In this document: positions 1 through 9,107 of the stretch, piece after piece
How the letters are laid out: every line of letters begins with the position of its first letter
How positions within the stretch are numbered: position 1 is the stretch's first letter
NCBI GenBank assembly: GCA_022822085.1
Contig: JAJECK010000077.1
Span: 1 to 50,711, forward strand
From: Candidatus Poribacteria bacterium
GTDB lineage: Bacteria > Poribacteria > WGA-4E > WGA-3G
Length of the DNA: 50,711 nt
Direction: 5' to 3'
Position numbers and translations under genes: made by a program
The notes under the pieces: generated by a model
Seen by the model: the letters and a program-made list of their open reading frames with translations, nothing else
The model's database searches: none
Told to the model about the DNA's origin: nothing

Positions 1-164
1 TGTAGACAAATATGGAATAAAAACCTTAAACAGTGCTATAATTTGTTGCATGGGTGATTGTCCTTCAAAGTTATTTGGAATTGTATATAACTTTAGGACA
101 TCTGCCCACTTTAATCAACTATTTTTGGCGAAGGTATTGAATTAACCGATATTTTGTAGCGTGA
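1..164. other. Left-edge stretch without a confident gene
   Basis: Plus-strand frame 2 is open from the window edge to a TAA at 143-145 (about 47 codons, with a Cys-Cys-Met-Gly-Asp-Cys cluster). It could be the tail of a gene starting outside the window. There is no recognisable domain and the stretch is too short to judge by codon use. I see no RNA gene or promoter that I would defend here. Confidence 0.2.
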
Positions 165-335
165 ACTTCCAGTTTGCGCTCTTATGACACAAACTGGATG
201 AAGATTAGGAAAATAAATCAGTAATTTGGCGAGGTTAGGAAACCTCGCCAGCAGAGGAGGGAAACCTGCCTCGTACGGATAAAAAAGGACCGAATTAATA
301 AATTAATTTTCATGAAGTTTGTGCTACGTAGGTGG
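165..335. repeat. Composite hairpin repeat: GGCGAGGTT element nested in an older CAAACTGGA hairpin
   Basis: The outer repeat has arms ACTTCCAGTTTG (165-176) and CAAACTGGA (190-198), and its tail TGCTACGTAGGTGG resumes only after about 313. Between them sits an element of about 115 bp with ends like TGAAGATTA and TTAATTTTCA and a central perfect 9-bp hairpin GGCGAGGTT/AACCTCGCC at 228-249. The uninterrupted outer repeat is seen at 8765-8826, where the right arm runs straight into TGCTACATAGGTGG. Copies of the inner element occur at 26657-26832 and 40123-40234, with a half copy inside 49932-50218. No ORF is present, so this is a non-autonomous repeat. Confidence 0.7.
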
Positions 336-396
336 CAACTTAGGTTAAAATAACTCAAACAATTGCTATTATGACTATATAGTTGGAATTAAGAAG

Positions 397-993
397 ATGG
401 CGCGACAACTTAGAATGGTACGACCCAATCTTAAAGATTTACCGAAATTAGAACTGCCATTGGGATACCAATTGCGAACCTATCACGAAGGGGATGAAAC
501 ACATTGGGCAAACATCATCAGTGATTCATTCGGTGGTAGAGCACGCACGGCACAAGACACACAAAACGAAATTACTAACCGAGATGTCTTTGTTCCCGAT
601 GGTCTCTTCTTCATCACACATCAAGATGTGCCTATAGCCACTGCGTGTGCATGGCGACAATCTGTTGATGAGACTGATGTTGGATATGTCCACATGGTCG
701 GGGTTGTTGGTGAACACACCGGGAAAAAACTCGGTAAATGGATATCGCTTGCCGTTCTCTTCTATTTTAAAGGGAATGGGTTCACCTGTTCTATGCTTGA
801 CACAGACGACTTTCGCATCCCCGCAATCAAAACATATCTCAACTTAGGGTTCATTCCAGTCTACGTTGACAATACTCAGGCAAAACGGTGGCAAGATATA
901 TTTAAAACACTTAAACTCCAACCTATGACATCACAAATTGCCCAAGTCCGAGAATTACTACCTGCCGAATTGTGGGCAAAAGTGTCGCGTTAG
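397..993 (+). CDS. GNAT-family N-acetyltransferase
   Basis: This 198-residue protein has the GNAT fold signature: a hydrophobic strand (DVGYVHMVGVV, near residues 92-102) followed by the acyl-CoA pyrophosphate loop GEHTGKKLG and a helix, then the C-terminal segment AIKTYLNLGFIPVYVDN, which is the usual 'A..Y..LGF' end of the domain. Such enzymes move an acetyl group from acetyl-CoA to an amine; the acceptor cannot be read from sequence. The general look is that of the mycothiol-synthase/MshD-like branch, but there is only one domain. The stop at 993 lies 7 bases before the ATG of the membrane glycosyltransferase, so the two are probably co-transcribed. The ATG at 397 is the first in frame; no strong Shine-Dalgarno site is visible. 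Confidence 0.8.
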   Translation: MARQLRMVRPNLKDLPKLELPLGYQLRTYHEGDETHWANIISDSFGGRARTAQDTQNEITNRDVFVPDGLFFITHQDVPIATACAWRQSVDETDVGYVHMVGVVGEHTGKKLGKWISLAVLFYFKGNGFTCSMLDTDDFRIPAIKTYLNLGFIPVYVDNTQAKRWQDIFKTLKLQPMTSQIAQVRELLPAELWAKVSR

Positions 994-1000
994 CGAAAAA

Positions 1001-2599
1001 ATGAAATTACCTAACTCGCTAAGAAATTACATATCCTACCTGAATATCCTCTTGATGCCTATCCTTCTTGTAGCCGGTTTTGTGATACGCATCCTTGGTA
1101 TCGGTGCTGGTCTACCCGATACTTCAGATCCTCGTGAAACCCTAATTGCAGAAGACATCATAAATCTCATCAATTTCACCTCACCTCCAGAAATCTATAA
1201 TTGGCCCGGAACAGCATGGTTCTATCTGATTGCCCTCGTTGGAAAAGTCCTTTCAATCTTTGGATTGGATATAACAGAAACACGTGTGATATGGTTAGCA
1301 AGGTTTATCAACGTGGTTTTATCCACCTGCACAATCTGGCTAACGTATTGTCTCGGTATGAGGTGTTACAACAAACGTGTCGGGCAGATTGCTGCTGCTT
1401 TCTTAACGGTGGCTATGTTACACGCGACGAATGAATCCTGTTTTGCTCTCGTTGACATACCAGCGACTTTCTGCGTCACATTATTCCTCTGGTTCGCTGC
1501 AAGAGATACCGATCTGACTTACCGATCATGTATATGGCTTGGGGTAGTGAGCGGTATCGCTATCGCAGTGAAGTTCCCAACTGTCTTTGTCCTTTTATCT
1601 CTTGCGGTTTTTATTCGGACAGAACACTTTCTTTGGAAGTTCACCACAATAACCGGTCTTTGTGCCCTGACCTTCACGATTATATGTCCGTATTGGTTGA
1701 TTGATGTAGTGTCAGCAGAATGGAATTATTTCTTTGATGGCTTTTGGTATGAATCCAAACACTATCAAAGCGGGCATTTCGGATTGTTTGCAGCAGGTGA
1801 TACAGGATGGATAGATCGGTTTCTGTATTTGTGGACACTTTTGAAATGGGGTGTCGGTTTGCCACTTGCTATACTTGTTAGTTGTAGTGTCGTGTATACT
1901 TTAGTTCAGTTGATTGTTTCACAGAAAATATTATCCGTTCCAAATGAAAAAATACAGACAGGAATATTTATACTTGCTTTTGTTATTCCGTATCTACTCT
2001 TTATAGGAACATTAAAGGTTTCCTTCAGCCGTCATCTGCTGATTCTCTATCCAGTACTTACCATTCTTGCAGCATCACTTCTAATCGCAGTTGACAAAAG
2101 GATTGGTGTTTTTGTCGGAGGAGTTGTATGGCTATATTCATTCGTCTATACTGTTGCATTTGCTTCGGTAATGATGTCGCAACCAACAAGACAAGAAGCA
2201 TCTGAATGGGTATCGGAAAATATCTCACACGATAGTTCAATTTCTCATGCACCAGAGATTCTATTTGATTGGCTCATGCCAGACTTTGATATAGAACTAA
2301 CTGATGAAGAGGATGAGTGGTCTTTAGTCATCTATCCAAACTTGCAAGTATTCCAAAAATATGAACAGAATCCCAACGCGTATGAAGAAATAGATTGGTA
2401 CCCACTTAATGCAGTAGATATTGAAGGGACACTACAATATTATGAAAAGATTTTAGGGGAGAGCAGTCGCTATGAAGGACAGAAGACATTCCAACGCGTA
2501 CCGCAGTTTTTAGGAATAAGAATCTCTGATGACAATGCACCATTTCCCATGCGTGCACTGACCCATCCTGAGATACGGATTTATCGTAGGACTAAATGA
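1001..2599 (+). CDS. GT39/PMT-like membrane glycosyltransferase
   Basis: A polytopic protein of 532 residues with about 10 hydrophobic segments, the first (residues 10-32) followed by a short loop holding acidic residues (LPDTSDPRE), as in the dolichyl-phosphate-mannose/ArnT-like GT-C superfamily, where an Asp in the first periplasmic loop is catalytic. The C-terminal 100 residues are soluble. Such enzymes transfer a sugar from a polyprenyl-phosphate donor to protein or lipid on the outer side of the cytoplasmic membrane. I place the start at ATG 1001, directly after the preceding stop, rather than at an upstream in-frame ATG (938) inside the acetyltransferase gene; 1001 gives a clean positively charged N-terminus ahead of the first membrane helix. 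Donor and acceptor are unknown. Confidence 0.75.
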   Translation: MKLPNSLRNYISYLNILLMPILLVAGFVIRILGIGAGLPDTSDPRETLIAEDIINLINFTSPPEIYNWPGTAWFYLIALVGKVLSIFGLDITETRVIWLARFINVVLSTCTIWLTYCLGMRCYNKRVGQIAAAFLTVAMLHATNESCFALVDIPATFCVTLFLWFAARDTDLTYRSCIWLGVVSGIAIAVKFPTVFVLLSLAVFIRTEHFLWKFTTITGLCALTFTIICPYWLIDVVSAEWNYFFDGFWYESKHYQSGHFGLFAAGDTGWIDRFLYLWTLLKWGVGLPLAILVSCSVVYTLVQLIVSQKILSVPNEKIQTGIFILAFVIPYLLFIGTLKVSFSRHLLILYPVLTILAASLLIAVDKRIGVFVGGVVWLYSFVYTVAFASVMMSQPTRQEASEWVSENISHDSSISHAPEILFDWLMPDFDIELTDEEDEWSLVIYPNLQVFQKYEQNPNAYEEIDWYPLNAVDIEGTLQYYEKILGESSRYEGQKTFQRVPQFLGIRISDDNAPFPMRALTHPEIRIYRRTK

Positions 2600-2607
2600 A
2601 GGTAGTA

Positions 2608-2631
2608 GGCACGCTCCGCGTGCCGTCCGTT
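2608..2631 (+). terminator. Candidate intrinsic terminator after the glycosyltransferase
   Basis: A perfect 7-bp stem GGCACGC/GCGTGCC with loop TCC lies 9 bases after the stop codon, followed by a short T-rich run (GTCCGTTTTC). The hairpin may also be a dispersed genomic repeat that doubles as terminator. Confidence 0.5.
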
Positions 2632-2690
2632 TTCTCCGAATAAGACGCTTATGGTGGGGTTTTCAATCACACCTACCACACTCGGGTTCT

Positions 2691-2828
2691 AATGAACTTT
2701 GACAATCAAAATCGGTAGTTGAATACGTAGGGGTTGGGTTCCCCAACCCGCTTGGTTTGTGAGTTTCCGTCCATCGGGTGTGGAAACCACGCCCGGACGA
2801 ATACCCAACTTGAACGTCAAAATTCATT
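2691..2828. repeat. Inverted-repeat element of 138 bp
   Basis: Ends are AATGAACTTTGAC (2691-2703) and GTCAAAATTCATT (2816-2828), a 13-bp inverted repeat with one mismatch. Inside lie a perfect 8-bp hairpin GGGTTGGG/CCCAACCC (2731-2749) and a 6-bp hairpin GTTTCC/GGAAAC (2763-2787). No coding capacity. It occupies most of the gap between convergent genes; the remaining bases of 2600-2900 show nothing else apart from the terminator hairpin. Confidence 0.55.
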
Positions 2829-2900
2829 AGGCCGTGTTAAAAATTCGCAGAAAAAACTCAATACTAAATCACCCTAAAATTTTAATAAGTAATTGAAGAA

Positions 2901-3569
2901 TTACATTTTCGGAGGAGAAAAGCACTCCTTCTGAATCGGAACGAGGGCACTTAGTATTTGATTCAGCACATCTGCTGGAATTGTGTCGGCATCAATAATT
3001 CTTACCAACTCTTGTGGATAGTGGTCGATAATCGGTTCGGTAAACTGTTTATAATAATCCCATCTATACCGAACAACGAATTCATCTGAATCGTCATTGC
3101 GATGTTCTTTGATGGCGCGTCCGCGGATGCGTTCAAACATCACTTCACGGTCTTCACATACCATGTAAAGCACTTTAAGCACTCTAATGTGTGGAGATAA
3201 TAATTCAACTTGTTCTATGTTCCGAGGAATACCATCAAGAATAAGTAGATCAGTTTCAGGATTATAAACTTTTTGTTTCACTTTGTTGTTGACGTATCTC
3301 TGCCAAGTTTTAACTGTAATATCGTCTGGGACTAACTTGCCGTGTGTAGCATAATCATGGAAGATCTGTCCTAAATCGGAATTTACATCAAGTTCGCGGA
3401 ACATATCTCCACTGGAAATGTGAAATATGCCTGGGATTTTTGATAATAGTTTACCTTGAGTTCCCTTACCGACACCTGGTGGACCGACTAGGACTACAGA
3501 CCTATACGAGTGTTCTAATTCTGGTAAGACAAGTTTCTCCTTGCATATAGGCGGATTATCTGCTCTCAT
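2901..3569 (-). CDS. Adenylate-kinase-family nucleotide kinase
   Basis: A 222-residue P-loop kinase. The Walker A loop GPPGVGKGT sits near residues 29-37, followed by the AMP-site motif ISSGDMFR and the motif LILDGIPRN (normally DGFPR), which is the standard adenylate-kinase order. A basic segment RIRGRAIKEHR replaces the long zinc-binding LID, so this is the short-LID type. About 25 extra N-terminal residues precede the P-loop. Adenylate kinases interconvert ATP + AMP and 2 ADP, but divergence (I for F in DGFPR, N-terminal extension) and the lack of the usual secY/infA neighbours suggest an accessory paralogue rather than the housekeeping Adk. An AGGA sequence lies about 12 bases before the ATG. 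Confidence 0.75.
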   Translation of the reverse strand: MRADNPPICKEKLVLPELEHSYRSVVLVGPPGVGKGTQGKLLSKIPGIFHISSGDMFRELDVNSDLGQIFHDYATHGKLVPDDITVKTWQRYVNNKVKQKVYNPETDLLILDGIPRNIEQVELLSPHIRVLKVLYMVCEDREVMFERIRGRAIKEHRNDDSDEFVVRYRWDYYKQFTEPIIDHYPQELVRIIDADTIPADVLNQILSALVPIQKECFSPPKM

Positions 3570-3662
3570 TCTTATTATTTTCCTGCCATCATTTATTTCT
3601 AAATTCTGTTCGTTATATTTTGAAATATCTATTGTAATACAGTACCCACTTTCACATCAATC

Positions 3663-4706
3663 TTATTTTCCAAGCAGATGTTCAAGAATATAAAAATCTA
3701 AACCTTCATAATCTCGTGCTGCAATAAATTCCTGTTCCACTTCTCTATCAAGCGTCCTCACTTTTTCAAGCAAATTTAGAAATGTTCTACGGCTACTCAA
3801 AAGGTGCTTCGTAGAAATTTCACGAGGCTGCGTCCGCATCACTTTGACATCTAATCCCACGAATTCACCATTACTACCGTATCCGTTCTCTTCAAGAACA
3901 CGAACTTGATTGAACGCGCGTCGTAAATTAGCGGATCCAAACGCTTTATCCTGATCGAATTTAAGTCCGTTCTGGTCATTCAGATGTACGCTCCAAAGTT
4001 TCTTATGGAAAAGGGCATACCCCATCTCGTCTGATGGTTCTAATCCAGCAAGGATAGCATGGGCACTTTCAATTAATCCACCAACACGATCAGGGTCTGT
4101 ACTCGCGTAGGCTAAACCGATTGCATGTCCAATTGTCGGTATATAGGCAATATCCATCGGTTCATTCGGCTTAGGTTCAATTAGAATACGGATTTCTGGA
4201 TCGTAGTCAAGTAGAACGTTAATCGCATCTAAAATATGTCCTACTGCGTTTGCTGAGTGCTTTGTTTCACGGATATAAGTGCCTTCCCGAGCAAGCCATA
4301 ACACAAAATTTTTACAACCGAGAACATTGGCAATATCAATACATCGTTTTGAACGTTCAATCGCGTAATGTCGCTCTTCTGCCGAATTTGAAGTGAATGC
4401 TCCATCTATCGTCAGAGGTGATTCCCATAACCGTGGGGCAATTACCTCCGTCGTCAAACCTTGTTCATCAAGTTGTGTCTTAACACTTTTTGCGCGTGAG
4501 ATTAATTCTGTGTGTGTCTTATCGTCAATGTCAGGCACGACATCATCGTCATGAAATTGAATGCCAACAAAACCGAGATCCCGGTAAAAACTAACCTTTT
4601 CATCAAAACTAAAAGACTCACGAACAGGAGGTCCAAAAGGGTCACTACCCTCGTGGATATTCCAAGGACCGAAAGAGAAACGATATTCTGTAAGCGAATT
4701 GGACAT
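3663..4706 (-). CDS. Xylose-isomerase-family TIM-barrel protein
   Basis: This 347-residue protein aligns from memory almost without gaps to the short actinobacterial-type xylose isomerases: FGPWN and DPFG near the N-terminus, FHDDD (catalytic His54/Asp57 in Streptomyces numbering), EPKPNEP (Glu181, Lys183), ESAH (Glu217, His220), NGLKFDQD (Asp255, Asp257) and LDVK (Asp287). The metal-1 ligand Asp245 is His here (SVHLNDQ against FHIDLNGQ) and His243 is Ser, so substrate or metal preference may differ from true XylA. Family role: metal-dependent aldose-ketose isomerisation in the cytoplasm. GGAG lies 10 bases before the ATG. It is separated by about 90 bp from the downstream kinase-like gene and is divergent from the outer-membrane gene. 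Confidence 0.75.
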   Translation of the reverse strand: MSNSLTEYRFSFGPWNIHEGSDPFGPPVRESFSFDEKVSFYRDLGFVGIQFHDDDVVPDIDDKTHTELISRAKSVKTQLDEQGLTTEVIAPRLWESPLTIDGAFTSNSAEERHYAIERSKRCIDIANVLGCKNFVLWLAREGTYIRETKHSANAVGHILDAINVLLDYDPEIRILIEPKPNEPMDIAYIPTIGHAIGLAYASTDPDRVGGLIESAHAILAGLEPSDEMGYALFHKKLWSVHLNDQNGLKFDQDKAFGSANLRRAFNQVRVLEENGYGSNGEFVGLDVKVMRTQPREISTKHLLSSRRTFLNLLEKVRTLDREVEQEFIAARDYEGLDFYILEHLLGK

Positions 4707-4820
4707 TTAATTATTACTCCGTGATAGCAAATATGTGAATGCACTCCCTTGATTGTGTTGTAACTTATCTGTACGTTAACGATTATATCTATTTACAGTT
4801 ACTCAATTTAAACAAACATC

Positions 4821-4850
4821 TTGACTTTAATAATAAGTATAAAGTATTAT
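4821..4850 (+). promoter_or_regulatory. Candidate sigma-70 promoter for the Omp85 fusion gene
   Basis: TTGACT (4821-4826), an 18-base spacer, then TATTAT (4845-4850). A start of transcription near 4857 would leave a 5' leader of about 130 bases before ATG 4990 and argues against translation from GTG 4858. Confidence 0.5.
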
Positions 4851-4989
4851 ATTATATGTGTCAAGTCCTTTTAAACGTGGGAAGAAAATAGGTTATGTCT
4901 GGTGTTGTTGCAGACAACATAACACATTCCATCAAATATCATATCTGTTTTCATATTCTCCTCTTCGTCTCATCACCCGATTCACTGCT

Positions 4990-7900
4990 ATGTTACTATC
5001 AATGATTACATTAGGTTTTTGGCGATGGATTATTTCTCTTGTCTTGTTGGTCCTATGTGTTGCTATTAATCCAGTACTTGCGGACAACGGTATCCGAATT
5101 GATACAGAGAAATCTACAATACTCCCTGAACAATCGGAAAGCGACCTAACACAAACTCCTACCCCACAACATACAACGAAGTCATTTAACTTTGCAGATG
5201 TCTACAAAATAGAACTCCATTTAGATATTCCCGGAAATATTAAAATAGTTGCCCTTGACAGTAACGTGGAAGTCAAAGACACCATTAGTGTTACACTTGA
5301 AAAACGGGTGCTTAACGAAAATCCAATTCTTACGAACATATACCTGGAAAACATCACGTTAACAAGCACACAAAAGGATGGTGTGCTTCAGTTGAATTCG
5401 CAGTTGCCTGAAGACACACCCAATCAAACAAGTAAAGAAACAGACATATCCGATACAAAAAATGATCTCCAATTGAACTATGAAATCAAAACACCACCAG
5501 ATATATCAGTTGACCTCAGTATTAAAGTTGGCGATATATACATTCATCACTTACGCGGTAAGATTAAAATTACCAATGAGTTAGGGAACGTCCATTTAGA
5601 TGAGACCACAGGAAACTATCAAGTGGAAACCTATAGCGGACGCATTCACGGACAGATATTATTGGCGACAGGGCAGAACGGGATAAAGACTCAAAACGGT
5701 TCAATTGACCTTTCTGTGCTTGACGAACTTGCAGCTCCACTTGATTTAACGGCATATGGTGGCAATATAAGGTTACTCCTTCCGAACAATTATCCTGCGG
5801 ATGTAGAATTAAACAGTGAGAAACGACAATATCTTATCAATCTTCCTTCGGAAATAGAGGATAACTTCGGAGTCATCAACGAGGGTGGTCCGTTGCTTCG
5901 CCTAACTGCAATGGATACGATCTCAATTCTACAGAACCCAAGATTAAAGAGCAAATCTGATGAAACTGAAAAGGAAGGTGAACAAGAAGTACTATCATCT
6001 GATGTTGAATTGTCTGTTCCATTTGTCACACAATCCCCAACAATTGATGGCAATTTATCCGAAATGCCTTGGCTATATTCAAATTCCCTCTCCGCCTTTC
6101 AGAATCCTGCGGGGACAGAACCTGTTGAAAACCAAACAGAAGTCTATCTAATATATGACGCAGATCACTTTTATGTCGGTGTTAGGGCATTCATACAGAG
6201 TTCGCAAGTACCACGTGTATCACAAACACAACTGGATTCGCCAATCTGGGAAGATGAGTCTATTGAAATTCTACTTGATATGGACCCAAAAACGGAAGCA
6301 TATTCGCATCTTATCATAAACCCAATTGGCGGGATGTTTGATCAAATGGTTACAAAAGTAGGGTTCCCAAATTTCCGATTTGCCCCACGTGGTGTGAAAA
6401 GAGAAAAACCTGATAAATCAGTAGTGCAATTCAAGGCGGATAGTTCATGGAATTCAAACGCAAAAGTTGCGACTAAAATCAACGCTAATTATTGGAGTTT
6501 GGAAGCAGCTATTCCACGTAAAACAAATAAAAAAGAAGGTGATGAAACTTGGCTCCTTAACGTCTTCCGCAATTCCCAATTGAAAAAAGATGTAGGCGAT
6601 GATATGAACCCAGTTGTACATCGTGAGTATAGTTACTGGTTGCCTATGTATGACGAGAAATATCCTTGGTGGCCACACTGGAAAGAAGGAATGGGAAAAT
6701 TAAAATTAGCCGAAAAACAACCATTCCCAAAATCGTTTGATGTGAGGGACAATTTCATAGTGAGTGCTATTGATATTGAAGGGAACAAAACTATTCCCCA
6801 TGATGTCTTGTTGGAGAAAATTCCGATCACAATTGGGGCTACGATTACAAACGAACAATTAACACGCTTGTTTTCTGAATTAGAAAACTGGGACTGGTTT
6901 GAGAAGGTAGAATTGAAGACGGCTGCTGTAGACTCAGGTGAAACTAATTCCACGAATGATAAGGATGCAACGAATAGTGTCGATAGCGCAAAAAATGAAA
7001 GCGTTCTGGAAAACGGACTGTTAAAAGTATCTGTGCAAATCAGTGTAACCGAAACACAGGTCCAATTTGCAGACAAAACAAAAATTCGCGGGAATAGAAG
7101 TTTTCCAGAACTATTCATCAAACGTTGGTTTGATCTATTTCCAGGTTATTATCCAGTTAAAAATATAAACCTGAAGCAGCAGATGATGCGCGATTTCTAT
7201 CTAAACCGTGGATTCTCTTTTGCTAAGGTAACCCACGAATATGCAAACGACCTGTTACAGTATAATATAAGCGAAGGGAGCATTGATGAAATTCGTTTTA
7301 CTGGCAATCACCGTATCCCAGAGGCTGTCCTAACTGCTGCGTTAGATTTGGATAGCGAAGGTATATATTTCCACTCTTTAGGACAAAACAAGATCAATAG
7401 CATGCAGAAAACACTGACAAAGAGTAACGATGCCTTCAAATCAATCGGGGATTGGCAGGCACAAAGAGAAGGTGGCAAAAATGTCTTGATTATAGATATA
7501 ATTGAACATCCATTTGTAAAATCCGGTTGGTTTCCAATAATTGGTTTCAACCGCGTTCATGGATTGGTCTTGGGCGCGGGGGGTAACCTCTCAACACATC
7601 TACTTAATGAAGAACATCTGTTCGGTTCTGTAAGTCTCGGTGTTTCAAGTCGGACTTTGAACTACCAAGTTGGTGCTGAAAACACCTTTTTCACTCGTTT
7701 CCCTTTGACTATTGGGATCGGCTCATTCAAGTTAACAAATAAAAGCATAAACGACTTTCGTAGACTACCCGCTGAATTCAGTCTGAGCGATTCATTTTAC
7801 GGCACTTCTATAGACCATTTCTATCAGAATCAAGGGGAACATATCTGGATTGCAAAGAAGTTTGGACAATCATCTCAATTGCGGCTTGAATGGACACATG

Positions 7901-8658
7901 AGAATCATGATAATTTATTCAAATCAACAGATTGGAGTTATTATAATAGAGGCAAAGTCAAACTCGGTAATCAACGGATAGAAACTGGTTCACAGAACAT
8001 CGTTTCATTACGATATACTTTTGATACACGAGATCATAAGTCTACGCTTGATGGGGCTGATAATCTTGCGAGTCAGATGATTCTAAGGCCTAATCCGCTC
8101 ACAAGGAAAGGTTGGAGAGGGAATATCGGATTAGAAATAGTTGGGGGACGTCTCGGCGGAGATTGGACATATAACACATACCATTTTGAATTGATACGAT
8201 ACACACCATTAATTGGAAAACATAACCTAAATGTTCGGATTCTTAGTGATTTCTCAGATGCACGATTACCAACACAACACCTGCTTTATCTTGGCGGGTT
8301 ACCGAATCTTCGTGGCTTTAGACACAACGCTTTTGCAGGGGATAAACGGTTTGTGCTGAATGTTGAACACCGATTTGTGGATATAACCTATATTGAAGGG
8401 TTTTCAGATGTATCACTCGGATGGGCACTCAGCACATTTATTGATGCTGGACAAGTATGGTGGCATGATGAAAACCCCTTTACCAATTTTTCTTTAAATG
8501 ATTTCAAACTATCTGCCGGTATTGGACTATCAATTTTTGTCCGTCCACCTGGTGTTAATTTGCCTCTAAACTCCGTGTTTGAATTTGCACTTCCACTCAA
8601 TGTAGAATCTTCGGCACGGAAACTCTTAGTTCTTTGGCGATTGGAACAGATGTTTTAA
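4990..8658 (+). CDS. DUF4097-like / CBM9-like / POTRA / Omp85 outer-membrane fusion protein
   Basis: A protein of 1222 residues from ATG 4990 (signal peptide ending near VLADNG). Approximate order: 77-290, beta-rich adhesin-like repeats of the DUF4097 type (GDIYIHHL, GNVHLDETTG, GRIHGQ); 347-576, a CBM9/DOMON-like domain (PTIDGNLSEMPW, YVGVRAF, DESIEILLDMD); about 584-841, three POTRA-like units (IDIEGNKTIP, IRGNRSFPEL, IRFTGNHRIP), the first interrupted by a Ser/Asn/Asp-rich linker; 843-1222, a 16-strand-type barrel with the loop-6 motif LRGF (Arg1108) and a terminal Phe as expected for a BAM recognition signal. Omp85 proteins insert or translocate proteins at the outer membrane; the two extra periplasmic or surface domains are not part of canonical BamA/TamA/FhaC. 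An in-frame GTG at 4858 would add 44 Cys-rich residues before the signal peptide and is rejected. It is a single gene without an evident operon. Confidence 0.85.
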   Translation: MLLSMITLGFWRWIISLVLLVLCVAINPVLADNGIRIDTEKSTILPEQSESDLTQTPTPQHTTKSFNFADVYKIELHLDIPGNIKIVALDSNVEVKDTISVTLEKRVLNENPILTNIYLENITLTSTQKDGVLQLNSQLPEDTPNQTSKETDISDTKNDLQLNYEIKTPPDISVDLSIKVGDIYIHHLRGKIKITNELGNVHLDETTGNYQVETYSGRIHGQILLATGQNGIKTQNGSIDLSVLDELAAPLDLTAYGGNIRLLLPNNYPADVELNSEKRQYLINLPSEIEDNFGVINEGGPLLRLTAMDTISILQNPRLKSKSDETEKEGEQEVLSSDVELSVPFVTQSPTIDGNLSEMPWLYSNSLSAFQNPAGTEPVENQTEVYLIYDADHFYVGVRAFIQSSQVPRVSQTQLDSPIWEDESIEILLDMDPKTEAYSHLIINPIGGMFDQMVTKVGFPNFRFAPRGVKREKPDKSVVQFKADSSWNSNAKVATKINANYWSLEAAIPRKTNKKEGDETWLLNVFRNSQLKKDVGDDMNPVVHREYSYWLPMYDEKYPWWPHWKEGMGKLKLAEKQPFPKSFDVRDNFIVSAIDIEGNKTIPHDVLLEKIPITIGATITNEQLTRLFSELENWDWFEKVELKTAAVDSGETNSTNDKDATNSVDSAKNESVLENGLLKVSVQISVTETQVQFADKTKIRGNRSFPELFIKRWFDLFPGYYPVKNINLKQQMMRDFYLNRGFSFAKVTHEYANDLLQYNISEGSIDEIRFTGNHRIPEAVLTAALDLDSEGIYFHSLGQNKINSMQKTLTKSNDAFKSIGDWQAQREGGKNVLIIDIIEHPFVKSGWFPIIGFNRVHGLVLGAGGNLSTHLLNEEHLFGSVSLGVSSRTLNYQVGAENTFFTRFPLTIGIGSFKLTNKSINDFRRLPAEFSLSDSFYGTSIDHFYQNQGEHIWIAKKFGQSSQLRLEWTHENHDNLFKSTDWSYYNRGKVKLGNQRIETGSQNIVSLRYTFDTRDHKSTLDGADNLASQMILRPNPLTRKGWRGNIGLEIVGGRLGGDWTYNTYHFELIRYTPLIGKHNLNVRILSDFSDARLPTQHLLYLGGLPNLRGFRHNAFAGDKRFVLNVEHRFVDITYIEGFSDVSLGWALSTFIDAGQVWWHDENPFTNFSLNDFKLSAGIGLSIFVRPPGVNLPLNSVFEFALPLNVESSARKLLVLWRLEQMF

Positions 8659-8764
8659 TTTCATGACTTACGCATTCCCCTCGAATGAAGATTATAGTAA
8701 AATCCAAAAATATATGCACACTTTTGGTACGTTAAACCTAAACCGCAAGACTGTGTTATCCCAC

Positions 8765-8826
8765 AAACTTTCCAGTTTGTGCAGTAGTGTGTGTGCAAAC
8801 TGGAAAGTTTATGCTACATAGGTGGG
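8765..8826. repeat. Perfect 15-bp hairpin repeat with TGCTACATAGGTGG tail
   Basis: Arms AAACTTTCCAGTTTG (8765-8779) and CAAACTGGAAAGTTT (8796-8810) pair perfectly around a 16-base GT-rich loop, followed by TGCTACATAGGTGG. It is the intact version of the repeat interrupted at 165-335 and lies about 105 bases downstream of the Omp85 gene. The rest of 8659-9075 shows no gene or clear signal. Confidence 0.65.
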
Positions 8827-9075
8827 CAGGTAATTATAGATTCCACTATAATATGGTGTGCAAGGTGGTAAATAAATAACAAAACTAACCCGCCTTGAGA
8901 ACTGTCAATATCTACTCAGCATACCTACTAACTATACCTTACTTACTTTGCAGACCACTGTGAGAAATTTAGTCATGATCAGATAAAAACGAATTGTGGG
9001 ACTACAACCGCTGTAACGCATGATACGAGCAAATTGCGTCTGTCCTGTTTATATTTGTTGAGCAACAATTATTTT

Positions 9076-9103
9076 TTGATTTTATCTATATTTATGTTAT
9101 AAT
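9076..9103 (+). promoter_or_regulatory. Candidate sigma-70 promoter for ygfZ
   Basis: TTGATT (9076-9081), a 16-base spacer and a perfect TATAAT (9098-9103). Transcription would start near 9110, giving a leader of about 180 bases. Confidence 0.55.
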
Positions 9104-9107
9104 TGGA

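Noticed and set aside
4858-4989. 44-residue N-terminal extension of the Omp85 fusion from a GTG
   Set aside because: It would precede a proper signal peptide, is Cys-rich, and starts at the predicted transcription start with no room for a ribosome-binding site.
6633-7121. 162-codon minus-strand frame inside the Omp85 gene
   Set aside because: Antisense shadow of a well-supported gene; no domain and no start signal.
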